From Clostridia bacterium (lineage in GTDB: Bacteria; Bacillota; Clostridia; Oscillospirales; CAG-272): DNA of 29,714 bases. Below the pieces are notes generated by a model, which saw nothing but the letters and a program-made list of their open reading frames with translations, searched no databases and was not told where the DNA came from. Both the position numbers and the translations under genes were made by a program. Positions 1 to 9,266 of this stretch are shown piece by piece. The first letter of the stretch is position 1, and every line of letters begins with the position of its first letter. Location: positions 1 through 29,714 of the forward strand of contig JAFTKV010000298.1 of the NCBI GenBank assembly GCA_017453085.1. The letters are read 5' to 3'.

Positions 1-3000
1 CATACGTATTCATGGATAACAACTTCGACATCGAAGTAATCCCCGGCACTCTGACCATCACCACTAAGTCGATTACCGCAGCTGACGTGGAACTGAACGG
101 CTCTCTGACCTATAATGGCTCCGAGCAGACCCAGAATATCACTGTTACCAACGGTATCACTTACACCGTTTCCGGCAATACTGCTACTAACGCAGGTACC
201 TACACTCTGACCGTAACCGGCAACGGCAACTACACCGGCACTGTTGAGGTTGAGTGGACCATCGCTAAGAAGGCAGCCACCATCACTGCTGACAATGTGA
301 CTATTGTTGCAGGCAATGGAGCTCCCACTCTCAGCGCAACTGTTATTGGTAATGTGACCGGTGAGCCCCTGAACTACACTCTGTCTACCGATTACGTTTC
401 CGCAATCGGCAATCACGGCACCTACGACATCGTTGTAACTCTGGGCGATAACCCCAACTACAACGTATCCGTTGTAGACGGCACTCTGACTGTTGAGCAG
501 TGCGTACTGACTGTTGACGGCGTTGCATTCAACAGCTGGGCTGATGCGAGGTCTTCTATCAAGAAGGATTCTCAGATCAAGCTGTACGCAGACGTTGAGT
601 ACGGCGTAGATGAGAATGGTAAGAAGGTTGAGCATAAGTTCCCCACAAACGGTGGCAGCATCGTTATCGACCTGAACGGCTTTGACCTTACCTTCCACCA
701 TACTGCTACTGTCCAGTTTGGTACTGTTTTGACTGTTACCGATACCAGCAACGGTGTTCCCGGAACCCTGAAGAACACCAACGGTAGTTATCCTTTGGCG
801 ATTAACGCAAAGTCTACCGTGAACTTGGTGAATGGTGTTGGCTTTGACGGCACTATGCAGTTCCAGGGTCTGAGTAATGGTTCTGCATACTTCCAGATCA
901 ACGGCGAAAACATCATCGGTACTGACAACAGCCTGTTTGTATGTGATACTACCACTGTCAGACTGACTCTGAAGGATCAGTACATGACTCTGGGTCTGTT
1001 GATGGGTCATCTGACGCTGACTCAGAATCTGGAGACTCTTGCTCTGCAGGAGATCACTATTGCTTCCGGCACCGGCATCACCATTCCCGCTGGCGTCACC
1101 CTGACTTTGAATCCCACCACCAACGTAACCATCAAGGGCACCGTTGATGGCGAGGGCACCATCAAGGTTGGCACCAAGACCCACCTGGATCAGGTTCTGA
1201 CCGAAACTGCAATCACCAACATCGCTATCGCAGAAGGCATCGTAATTGATAGCTATACTCTGGATAGAGCAGACATTAACTACACCGGCGCAATTAACCT
1301 GATTGACACCGGCGTGGTAATCACCGCAGGTACCTTTGACGCAGACGTTTACGCGAACTGCGCAGACGGCTACTGGGCAAAGAATAACGGCGACGGCACT
1401 TGGACTGTTCTGAAGAAGATCGAGATCGGATCTGTTGTGATCGGTGATAAACTGACCTACAACGGCACTGCTCAGAATCCTACCAACATTACCGTATACG
1501 ATGTAAACGGCAATGTAGTAGCATCCGAGAACTACAATGTGATCGTTACTTCTCAGACCGACGCAGGCACTTATGTGCTGACCGTTAAGGCTAAGGACGG
1601 CAACTACGGATTCTTCGGCTCCGCAGAGGCAAACTGGACCATCGCTAAGAAGGCAGCTACGATTACTGCCAACGACAAGACCATGGTTGCAGGCAACACC
1701 ATCCCCACTCTGGATGCTACCGTTGAAGGCGTGGTTGACGGTAAGACCCTGAACTACACTCTGTCTACCGATTACGTTTCCGCAATCGGCAATGTTGGCA
1801 CTTACGCAATCGTTGTTACTCTGGGCGACAATCCCAACTACGACGTAACCGTTGTAGACGGCACTCTGACTGTTCTGGAATGTGTTCTGACTGTCAATGA
1901 TACAGCATTCAACAGCTGGGCTGATGCGAAGGCTACTATCGATGCCAACACTGGCTGGAACAAGACTTGTGAAATCGTCCTGTATGCAGATGTTGACAGC
2001 GATAACAACGGCTTCAACCCCAATGGCAGCATTACTGTTGACCTGAATGGCAACACTTGGACTTCTCACTGGATGGGTATCAGCTACAATACCGTTGTAA
2101 ATGTTATCAACAGCAGTGATAAGACCGGTAACGTTCTGGTTACCAGATCTGACAACCGTGTTGTACTGGGTGCAAACTCCGTGTTTAATCTGAATGGTAA
2201 CATCGCATTCGACGGCACTATTCAGCTGAACAATGGTGCGCAGAATACGACCGGTTACTTCCAGATCAATGGTGAGAATATCATCGGCGAGAAGGATAGC
2301 CTGTTCGTTGACAGCGGCAATAGCACTGTTCGTGTAATCATGAAGGATAGCTTCATGAGCATCAATCTGATCTACGGCCGCCTGACCCTCACTGAGGATC
2401 TGGCAACTCTGACAGGTCAGGAAATCATTCTGGCGTCCGGCACCAGCATCACCATTCCTGAGAATGTTGAACTGACTCTGGATGCAGACACTGTGCTTAC
2501 CATCAAGGGCATCGTTGATGGCGAGGGCACTGTAGTTGTCAACTCCTTCGAGCACCTGCAGCAGGTTCTCTCCGAGACCACTGTTGCAAACATCAAGCTG
2601 GGCAGCGATATCAATGTGATCGCTCGTGCACTGGAAACCGCTACGGTTGAGGCAGGCCGCACCGTCACTTTGGATCTGAACGGCAAGACCCTGAATGCTG
2701 AACTGGCTGTAAACGGTAACCTGACTATCGTGGATTCCACCGTGACCGGTACCACTGCACAGGATTACATGGCAGCAGGCTCCGTGCTGGGTGACGTTAC
2801 TGTAAACGGTACTTTGGTACTGAATGCAGGTAACTACAGCAAGGATATGGATACCTACTGTGCAAGCGGTCTGGTAACCATTAAGACCGCTGAAGGCGTT
2901 TACACCGTAATGCCTCCTCAGGAATTTAGCGCAACTCTCAACAATGAAACCCACATCTACAACGGCAACGTTCAGACGCAGGGCTTCGTTGCAACCGATG

Positions 3001-6000
3001 CATTCGGCAATACTCTTGTTGAAGGCACCGACTTTACCGTAACCGGCAATACTGCTACTACTGCAGGCAGCCACACCATTACCATTAAAGGTACTGGCGA
3101 CTATACCGGTACTGTTACCTTGGAGTGGACTATCGCAAAGGCAACTGTAACTGTAACCGTTAACAGTGTGACCATCACCTACGGTGAAAAGACTCCTGCT
3201 GTTACCCTGACCTACAGCGACGAGCTTGCCAAGACCGAAGTCATCTACAACCTGTCCTGGAACGCACCCGAGTATGCAAACGTTGGTACTTACACTATCA
3301 ACATCGTATACCAGACCTTCCCGAACTGGAACGTTACCTTGCTTGGCGGCTCCCTGACCGTCATTCCTAAGGACGTTACCATCACTGCTGACAACAAGTC
3401 CATGGTTGCAGGTAACACTGTTCCCGAGCTGACTGCTACTGTTGTTGGTGCGGTTGACGGTGAGACCCTGAACTACACTCTGTCTGTTGATACCGACGGT
3501 AAGACTGTAGGCACCTTCGACATCGTTGTAACTCTGGGCGAGAACCCCAACTATAACGTAACCGTTGTAAACGGCACTCTGACTGTTGAGACCGCTATTG
3601 CACGGAACACCAATACCGGCGTGAACTACGCTAAGCTGGCTGACGCAATTGCTGAGGTTAAGTCCGGCGAGACGATCGTATTCCTGACTGATATTGACGA
3701 AGACGTTACTATCAAGCAGGCTAAGAACGTTCAGTTTACCATCGACGGTGCAAACTACAAGTACTTCGGTACCATGACCGTGAATGGCACCGGTTATGCC
3801 GGCGCACAGGGTCAGGCACTGACCATCAAGAACATCAACTTCGTTGTGGACGGCTACGGTCTGTATATTAACGGAAGCGCAAAGGCTGATCGTTATGCCC
3901 GTAACATTACGGTTGAAGGCTGTACCTTCACCGGCGAGGGCTATGACGATTACGGTATGCGTCTGCGTTATGTTTACGATGTTGTTGTGAAGAATACTAC
4001 CGGCAACGGTATGTTCGACCTGGTTTACGGTGCAAGCTCCGTTACCGGCTTCACCGCAGAAAACGTTGAGGTGATCAATTCTACCAACGGTATCGTTCTG
4101 TCCTACGTGAACAGCACCGCTACCTTCAAGAACGTGAACACTTCCGTTACCGAAGCAGGCGTGCTGATCCGTAACAACGCGAAGGGCACTGTCAACTTCG
4201 AGGAATGCGGTATCGACTCCATTGTTTACTATGCGACCGATGCGAATACCGCGTCTGTGACAATGAACTTCATTGACACTACCAACAACCTGGTGATTGA
4301 CGGCGCTTCCGACAAGCTGACCATCGTTCTGAACAAGGTTGACACCACTGTGACCGCAATCGATGGCCTGAAGGCTACCACCACCGTAGACGGCTACAGA
4401 GTCGCTTACGAGGATGGCAAGTACTTCCTGGTTGAAATCGATTACGTAGCACAGATTGGCGACACCAAGTACGAGTCCATTCAGGAAGCCGTTGACGCAG
4501 CTCAGGACGGCGACACCATCGTAATCCTGAAGGATCATGTGATCGGCGCAACCGTTCAGACTGAAGCGAACTTCGGCTACGAGTCCGTGATCATCGTTGA
4601 CGGCAAGAACGTCACCATCGACTTCGCAGGACACACCGTCACTGTCAAGCACGGCGACGCTGCTAACTACGCTGACGGTATTGCATCCTGCCTGGAAGCT
4701 GTCGTATTCATCTACGACAACGCAGGTCTGACTCTGATGGATTCCACCGGCGACAACGGCGGCTTCTACGTACCTGCTGATGAGAATGTGGCAATCTACT
4801 CCATGTTCTACAACTGTGGTGGCGAGCTGACCATCAATAGCGGTGCTTACAACATCGAAAAGGGTTACAAGTCTGCATCGATCATTTACGCTGAGGACGA
4901 TCACAAGTCTGCTGTTACCGGCGGCAACTTCACCATGGGTAACGCAGGCGAGAACAGCGACACCAAGCCCTGGATCTTCAACACCGAGGGCAAGAACGCT
5001 ACCTTCGTTTATATCAGCGGCGGTACCTACAACCAGAATCCTTACCTGAACTACGGTACACAGAAGGATTGCGAGGCTAAGCTGGTTGAAGGCTACTGCA
5101 TCAAGAACAATGGCGACGACACTTGGACTGTACTGCCTCACAGCTACACTGCAGTTGTAACTGCTCCCACTTGCACCGAGGGTGGCTACACCACCTACAC
5201 CTGCGATTGCGGACACAGCTACGTTGCAGATTACACCGAGGTTATCGGCCACGTTGGCGGCACTCCCATCTACGTGATCGAGAGCCAGGTAACCTGTACC
5301 ACCAACGGTATCATGCACGTGATCACAAGCTGCACTGAGTGCGGTCATGAGATCAGCCGCGATACTATCGTAACTCCCGCTAAGGGACACGTTGCAGGCG
5401 CACCTGTTCAGGAAAACTATGTTGCTCCTACTGTTGATGCAGAAGGCGGCTACGACATGGTTACCTACTGTGGTGTTTGCGGTGAAGAGCTGAGCAGCGT
5501 ACATCACACCGTTGCTAAGCTGGAGCCCGTTGCAAAGAACACTGCCACCGGCAAGATCTACGCTACTCTGGCAGCAGCAATCAAGGCTGCAACCGCAGGC
5601 GATACCATCGTTCTGCTGGCGAACGTAACCGAAGACGTGACTGTTTCTAAGGACATCACTATTGACGGCGACAACTGGCAGTACACCGGCAACATCTCCG
5701 TTTCCGGCACTGCTACTGATGCTACCGTTAAGAACGTGAACTTCGTAAACGGCACCGGCTACGCCATTACCACTAACCGTATCACGAGCATCACCGTTGA
5801 GAACTGTACCGTGAAGAACTACGGCTACGGCTTCCTGTACGCTAACAAGTCCACTCCCACTGTTGTGGTGAAGGACGTTACCGTTGAGGACGCAACGCTC
5901 GGCATCAATTGGGTTTACGGTACTACTGCAACTCTTGAAAACGTAGTAATGAACAACGTGCCCTATGGTCTCCAAATTCATAACTACGCGTCCAAGACCA

Positions 6001-8048
6001 TCAATCTGAAGAATTGCGATATTACTTCTATCGTAATTTATGAACGTTCCGGTTCTTCCGGCATGCAGACCTTCAAGTTCTACGGTGACAACACCGTTGA
6101 CACTCTGACCGGCAGCCAGTATGCCAAGTACGTTCTGGCAGAAGTCGATGCAACTCTGACCGCTCCCGCTGACTTTGCTGTAGCATCCGGCGTTGCGGGC
6201 TACGAGGTTGCATACGAGAACGGTAAGTACTTCCTGACCGCAATCGTTTACGACTACGTTGCACAGAACATCACCACCGGCGTTTCCTACGAATCTCTGC
6301 AGGAGGCTATCGAGGCTGCAAAGAACGGCGAGACCATCGTTCTGCTGAAGGATATCGAGCTGACCACTGCTGAGACTATCAAGAACTCCGGCGAATACGC
6401 AACCATCTTCAACGTTGCCGACAAGGCGATCACCATCGACCTGAACGGCTACGACATCACCGTAGATGCTTCTGCTGCTGATCTGGCAGACGAGAAGAGC
6501 TCCATGCTGATGGGCGTGTTCACAGTCGATACCAACGGCACCCTGACGCTGAAGGATTCCGTAGGCACCGGTTCTGTTGAGGTTTCTGCAAATGATGCAA
6601 TCGTTTACTCCCTTGTAACCTGCTACGGCAATGGCGGCAAGCTGAACATCGAAAGCGGCTCTTATACCGCTGACAAGGTTGACAGCGCGCTGATCTACTC
6701 TCAGTATGATGAAGTGATCATTGTCTCCGGTGGTAACTTCCACCTGGGCAATGTGGGTACTGGAGATAATGGTAGCCCCTGGATCTTCAACGCAAAGGGC
6801 CAGAACACCCAGAACATCATCGTCATCGGCGGTACGTTTAATGCTGATGTATTCCATCAGTATTACATCTTCGAGGTGAAGGATGCCGTCGAGGTGGCTG
6901 AGCTGTTGGGCGTGCCTGTCAAGGCTTGCAAGAACAACGGCGACGGCACATGGACCATTGTGGATGCAGTTGCTTATGTTGCTGAGCAGCATAAGAGCGG
7001 CAATTGGTATACACAGAATGTCGGTTACGCTACCTTCGCAGAGGCTTATGCAGCTGCTGATGAGGTCGAAAAGATCACCATCCTGGCCAACGTCACGGTT
7101 GACTTCGACCTGACTAAGAATGTTGTAGTCTACAAGGGCAGCAACACCGTCACCTTCGCTGAGGGCGCTGAGGTTTACGCAGGCACCTTCGACTGGAACG
7201 TGAACGATGATTGCGCTATCGGCTACTACGCTAAGGACAACGGCGACGGCACCTGGACTGTTGAGAAGCGTAAGGACGTTGCTTACAACGTAAACGACGA
7301 TGTTTACTACACCGACGTATCCGACGCTCTGATGGCTGCTACTTCCGGCGAGACTGTCATCCTGCTGGTTGACGATCAGACCGAGGCTATGCTGATGGTT
7401 CCTGCAGGCGTGACCTTCAACCTGAACGGTCATACCATCACCGCAGGCAACGTCTTCTCCTTCGGTAACGTCATTGACAACAATGGTGAAACCGACGGTC
7501 TGGGCGGCATCAAGATCAGCAACGACAAGACCCAGGCGTTCACTCAGCTGCAGCAGAACAACACTTATCTGCCTCTGTATGATGCAGCTAACGGTTGCTA
7601 CAGATTCTACGCTTACACTGTTGGTTTGCTGAGCCTGAAGACTCCTCTGAGCAATGCGGTTACCTTCCGCTTCAGACTGAGACTCTCCAGCGCTGAAGCA
7701 TACCGTCTGCTGGCAGACACTGCGAACTCCGGTGTTGAGTTGTCTGTGAATGTTTCTTGGACCGGCGTGACTGCAAGCAACGTGAAGTATGTTGTAACCG
7801 GCGAATTCCTGCAGGAATACGCTGAAGGCGCATACCAGCAGGTTGTAAGTGGCCAAAAGACTGCAATGACCGTCAACAAGACCATCGAATTCTCTCTGTC
7901 CGGTCTTGATGCACTGGAATCCGGTTCTGTAATCACCGCTACTCCTACCTTTACTTCTACCGCTACCGGCGTAGTAGCAGAAAGAACCGATAAGGTTGAC
8001 GGTTACACATCTTACACCTACACTGCTCCTGCAGCCGATGCAGAATAA
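1..8048 (+). CDS. Giant MBG/beta-helix surface protein, 5'-truncated
   Basis: The frame is open to the left edge (codons from base 3), so the ATG at base 12 is not the true start and the signal peptide is missing. At least 2,680 residues are visible. Numbering from base 12, residues 1-1180 alternate MBG-type Ig-like modules (recurring WTIAKKAATITA, DNPNYNV and GTLTV) with beta-solenoid stretches rich in DLNG. Residues about 1195-1710 and 1840-2480 hold pectate-lyase-like parallel beta-helix modules, each opening with Y-x-S-L/I-Q-E-A followed by a G-[DE]-T-I-V strand. Residues about 1710-1840 are Cys-rich. The last ~185 residues form a separate C-terminal domain with no LPXTG and no membrane segment. 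It is probably a secreted adhesin or cell-surface structure; no catalytic motif was recognised. Codon use looks less GC-rich than downstream. It lies 24 bp upstream of the small peptide gene, so is probably co-transcribed. Confidence 0.85.
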   Translation, partial: YVFMDNNFDIEVIPGTLTITTKSITAADVELNGSLTYNGSEQTQNITVTNGITYTVSGNTATNAGTYTLTVTGNGNYTGTVEVEWTIAKKAATITADNVTIVAGNGAPTLSATVIGNVTGEPLNYTLSTDYVSAIGNHGTYDIVVTLGDNPNYNVSVVDGTLTVEQCVLTVDGVAFNSWADARSSIKKDSQIKLYADVEYGVDENGKKVEHKFPTNGGSIVIDLNGFDLTFHHTATVQFGTVLTVTDTSNGVPGTLKNTNGSYPLAINAKSTVNLVNGVGFDGTMQFQGLSNGSAYFQINGENIIGTDNSLFVCDTTTVRLTLKDQYMTLGLLMGHLTLTQNLETLALQEITIASGTGITIPAGVTLTLNPTTNVTIKGTVDGEGTIKVGTKTHLDQVLTETAITNIAIAEGIVIDSYTLDRADINYTGAINLIDTGVVITAGTFDADVYANCADGYWAKNNGDGTWTVLKKIEIGSVVIGDKLTYNGTAQNPTNITVYDVNGNVVASENYNVIVTSQTDAGTYVLTVKAKDGNYGFFGSAEANWTIAKKAATITANDKTMVAGNTIPTLDATVEGVVDGKTLNYTLSTDYVSAIGNVGTYAIVVTLGDNPNYDVTVVDGTLTVLECVLTVNDTAFNSWADAKATIDANTGWNKTCEIVLYADVDSDNNGFNPNGSITVDLNGNTWTSHWMGISYNTVVNVINSSDKTGNVLVTRSDNRVVLGANSVFNLNGNIAFDGTIQLNNGAQNTTGYFQINGENIIGEKDSLFVDSGNSTVRVIMKDSFMSINLIYGRLTLTEDLATLTGQEIILASGTSITIPENVELTLDADTVLTIKGIVDGEGTVVVNSFEHLQQVLSETTVANIKLGSDINVIARALETATVEAGRTVTLDLNGKTLNAELAVNGNLTIVDSTVTGTTAQDYMAAGSVLGDVTVNGTLVLNAGNYSKDMDTYCASGLVTIKTAEGVYTVMPPQEFSATLNNETHIYNGNVQTQGFVATDAFGNTLVEGTDFTVTGNTATTAGSHTITIKGTGDYTGTVTLEWTIAKATVTVTVNSVTITYGEKTPAVTLTYSDELAKTEVIYNLSWNAPEYANVGTYTINIVYQTFPNWNVTLLGGSLTVIPKDVTITADNKSMVAGNTVPELTATVVGAVDGETLNYTLSVDTDGKTVGTFDIVVTLGENPNYNVTVVNGTLTVETAIARNTNTGVNYAKLADAIAEVKSGETIVFLTDIDEDVTIKQAKNVQFTIDGANYKYFGTMTVNGTGYAGAQGQALTIKNINFVVDGYGLYINGSAKADRYARNITVEGCTFTGEGYDDYGMRLRYVYDVVVKNTTGNGMFDLVYGASSVTGFTAENVEVINSTNGIVLSYVNSTATFKNVNTSVTEAGVLIRNNAKGTVNFEECGIDSIVYYATDANTASVTMNFIDTTNNLVIDGASDKLTIVLNKVDTTVTAIDGLKATTTVDGYRVAYEDGKYFLVEIDYVAQIGDTKYESIQEAVDAAQDGDTIVILKDHVIGATVQTEANFGYESVIIVDGKNVTIDFAGHTVTVKHGDAANYADGIASCLEAVVFIYDNAGLTLMDSTGDNGGFYVPADENVAIYSMFYNCGGELTINSGAYNIEKGYKSASIIYAEDDHKSAVTGGNFTMGNAGENSDTKPWIFNTEGKNATFVYISGGTYNQNPYLNYGTQKDCEAKLVEGYCIKNNGDDTWTVLPHSYTAVVTAPTCTEGGYTTYTCDCGHSYVADYTEVIGHVGGTPIYVIESQVTCTTNGIMHVITSCTECGHEISRDTIVTPAKGHVAGAPVQENYVAPTVDAEGGYDMVTYCGVCGEELSSVHHTVAKLEPVAKNTATGKIYATLAAAIKAATAGDTIVLLANVTEDVTVSKDITIDGDNWQYTGNISVSGTATDATVKNVNFVNGTGYAITTNRITSITVENCTVKNYGYGFLYANKSTPTVVVKDVTVEDATLGINWVYGTTATLENVVMNNVPYGLQIHNYASKTINLKNCDITSIVIYERSGSSGMQTFKFYGDNTVDTLTGSQYAKYVLAEVDATLTAPADFAVASGVAGYEVAYENGKYFLTAIVYDYVAQNITTGVSYESLQEAIEAAKNGETIVLLKDIELTTAETIKNSGEYATIFNVADKAITIDLNGYDITVDASAADLADEKSSMLMGVFTVDTNGTLTLKDSVGTGSVEVSANDAIVYSLVTCYGNGGKLNIESGSYTADKVDSALIYSQYDEVIIVSGGNFHLGNVGTGDNGSPWIFNAKGQNTQNIIVIGGTFNADVFHQYYIFEVKDAVEVAELLGVPVKACKNNGDGTWTIVDAVAYVAEQHKSGNWYTQNVGYATFAEAYAAADEVEKITILANVTVDFDLTKNVVVYKGSNTVTFAEGAEVYAGTFDWNVNDDCAIGYYAKDNGDGTWTVEKRKDVAYNVNDDVYYTDVSDALMAATSGETVILLVDDQTEAMLMVPAGVTFNLNGHTITAGNVFSFGNVIDNNGETDGLGGIKISNDKTQAFTQLQQNNTYLPLYDAANGCYRFYAYTVGLLSLKTPLSNAVTFRFRLRLSSAEAYRLLADTANSGVELSVNVSWTGVTASNVKYVVTGEFLQEYAEGAYQQVVSGQKTAMTVNKTIEFSLSGLDALESGSVITATPTFTSTATGVVAERTDKVDGYTSYTYTAPAADAE
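240..2580 (+). repeat. In-frame tandem duplication, period about 1,380 bp
   Basis: Bases about 240-580 and 1620-1960 align at a constant offset of 1,380 bp (460 codons). The 45-bp stretch starting at about 368 and 1748, which encodes LNYTLSTDYVSAIGN, is identical in both. The similarity continues through the two AFNSWADA solenoid modules to about 1200 and 2580, with small length differences. A third, shorter MBG copy starts near 3370. Confidence 0.8.
5138..5520 (+). other. Cys-rich CxxC/CxCG repeat segment in the giant protein
   Basis: Three related units follow one another: PTCTEGGYTTYTCDCGHSY, then VTCTTNGIMHVITSCTECGHE, then a divergent unit with YCGVCGEE. Each joins a single or paired Cys to a C-x(1-2)-CG motif and ends near a GHV or HHT sequence. 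The pattern suggests a metal-binding or disulfide-stabilised small fold between beta-helix blocks. Its function is unknown. Confidence 0.6.
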
Positions 8049-8072
8049 CTCCCATGATTTGAGGTGATAGAA

Positions 8073-8195
8073 ATGAAGAAAGAATATTTGAAGCCCGATG
8101 CAGAAATTATTGATTTCGAAATCGATGAACCTATCATGGACGGTTTTTTCGACGATAGTTGGCAGGTTGGCGAAGATGATGAAGAGGGTATCTAA
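8073..8195 (+). CDS. Small acidic peptide, candidate RiPP-like precursor
   Basis: This 40-residue ORF is preceded by GAGGTG (8061-8066), 6 bases before the ATG. It begins MKKEYLKPDAEIIDFEI, which looks like a leader, and ends in a very acidic tail (WQVGEDDEEGI). It has no Cys and no Thr, and a single Ser at residue 29 inside GFFDDSW. It sits between the giant protein and an HprK-like/PqqD pair, with 5 bases to the next ATG. PqqD-type domains are known to bind leader peptides of ribosomally made, modified peptides, so I infer this peptide is the client. It could instead be a regulatory peptide or chaperone for the giant protein. The ORF is clear; the function is inference. Confidence 0.75.
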   Translation: MKKEYLKPDAEIIDFEIDEPIMDGFFDDSWQVGEDDEEGI

Positions 8196-8200
8196 TTTAG

Positions 8201-8908
8201 ATGCTCTGCAGAATCGCTGATCTTCTGATCGAAGTTCCCGAAGCGGGGGGCATGTCCCCCCGTTGTAGGGAATACCTAACCAATCAACAAGGCGGCGCGG
8301 ATATCACTATCCGCGCTGACCTTTACAAATCCGAGAAATACGGCGGGGCAGGGGAGAATACGGTCGCCTATATGGAATCTTGTATTCAATTCTGCCGTCA
8401 GCTGATTCATTTCGATGGGCTCTACCTCCATTCCTCCGCTGTGGAGCTTTGCGGTAAAGCCTACCTCTTCTCGGGCCCCAGTGGGATGGGCAAATCCACC
8501 CACACCCGCCTGTGGCAGCAGCTCTTCGGGGACGCCGCCCAGGTGTTCAACGATGACAAGCCCGCCCTCCGCCGCCTGGACGGCCGTTGGTTCGCCTACG
8601 GCACCCCTTGGTGTGGCAAGGACGGCATCAATCAAAACAAAAAAGTCCCTCTTGCGGGGATCTGCTTCCTCCGTCGCGGGCAGGAGAATACCATTCGCCG
8701 CCTGGACGAGATGGAAGCTACGGCACGGATTCTTTCCCAAACCATGCGTCGATTCAGAGACGTAGAGCGGCTCGATCTGCTCCTGTCTCACATCGACAAG
8801 CTGGTGAAGGAAATTCCTGTTTACGAACTCTACAACAAGCCCGAGCCCGATGCGGCGCGGCTTAGCTATGAAACCATGCGCCAAGGCGCAGAGGAGGCAG
8901 GATTATGA
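8201..8908 (+). CDS. HPr kinase/phosphorylase-like P-loop protein
   Basis: The 235-residue product has a Walker A motif GPSGMGKST at residues 92-100, a His at 77 (LHSSAVEL) just before it, and an NDDKPAL segment with D118-D119. This matches the layout of the HPr kinase C-terminal fold (His, P-loop, Asp-Asp). The N-terminal HPrK domain and the ExRGxGxxD signature are absent; a WCGKDGINQN segment follows instead. Related short HprK-like kinases are known in RiPP clusters, for example the kinase that phosphorylates the lasso peptide paeninodin. It overlaps pqqD by 4 bp (ATGA), indicating translational coupling. The likely role is peptide phosphorylation or ATP-dependent handling of the 40-residue peptide; true HPr phosphorylation is unlikely given the missing parts. 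Confidence 0.8.
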   Translation: MLCRIADLLIEVPEAGGMSPRCREYLTNQQGGADITIRADLYKSEKYGGAGENTVAYMESCIQFCRQLIHFDGLYLHSSAVELCGKAYLFSGPSGMGKSTHTRLWQQLFGDAAQVFNDDKPALRRLDGRWFAYGTPWCGKDGINQNKKVPLAGICFLRRGQENTIRRLDEMEATARILSQTMRRFRDVERLDLLLSHIDKLVKEIPVYELYNKPEPDAARLSYETMRQGAEEAGL

Positions 8909-9174
8909 AACTGAACGGAAAATTCGTACTTCGGCAGGTTGCAGGCAACTGGGTGGTGTTACCCCTCAGCGATGCAACGGTCAACTTTAACGGCATGATC
9001 AAGCTGAACGAGTCCGGTGTGATGCTTTGGAGACTTCTGGAGCAGGGCAAGGATCGGGAAGCACTGGCAGATATGCTGACTACCGTTTACGACGTCTCCC
9101 GCGAGATCGCTCTGGAAGACGTAGACGAATTTTTGAATAAGCTCGGTCGTGCCGGTTGCATTGATCTGCAATAA
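8905..9174 (+). CDS. PqqD family peptide-binding protein
   Basis: The 89-residue product carries the PqqD signature: VNFNGMIKLNESGVMLWRLL followed by an acidic helix ending DVDEFLNKLGRAGCI. The family adopts a small winged-helix fold that binds leader peptides and presents them to modifying enzymes. The length equals a stand-alone PqqD. The ribosome site GAGGAGG (8891-8897) lies inside the upstream gene and the start overlaps its stop by 4 bp. Its obvious partners are the 40-residue peptide and the HprK-like protein. No PqqE-like radical SAM enzyme is nearby, so the modification it serves is unknown. Confidence 0.88.
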   Translation: MKLNGKFVLRQVAGNWVVLPLSDATVNFNGMIKLNESGVMLWRLLEQGKDREALADMLTTVYDVSREIALEDVDEFLNKLGRAGCIDLQ

Positions 9175-9181
9175 TTATTTT

Positions 9182-9220
9182 CCATCAAGAAACCGGATTC
9201 GCTCCGGTTTTTTGATTGGA
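9182..9220 (+). terminator. Rho-independent terminator after the PqqD gene
   Basis: A 14-bp stem (one G-U pair) pairs ATCAAGAAACCGGA with TCCGGTTTTTTGAT around a TTCGC loop. The T-run lies inside the 3' arm, so it may give partial termination. It separates the peptide/kinase/PqqD genes from the Thr-rich and peptidase genes. Confidence 0.75.
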
Positions 9221-9266
9221 AAAGGGTTTTCGATGAATTTGAAATTATCAGGAAAGGCTCCTGTTC

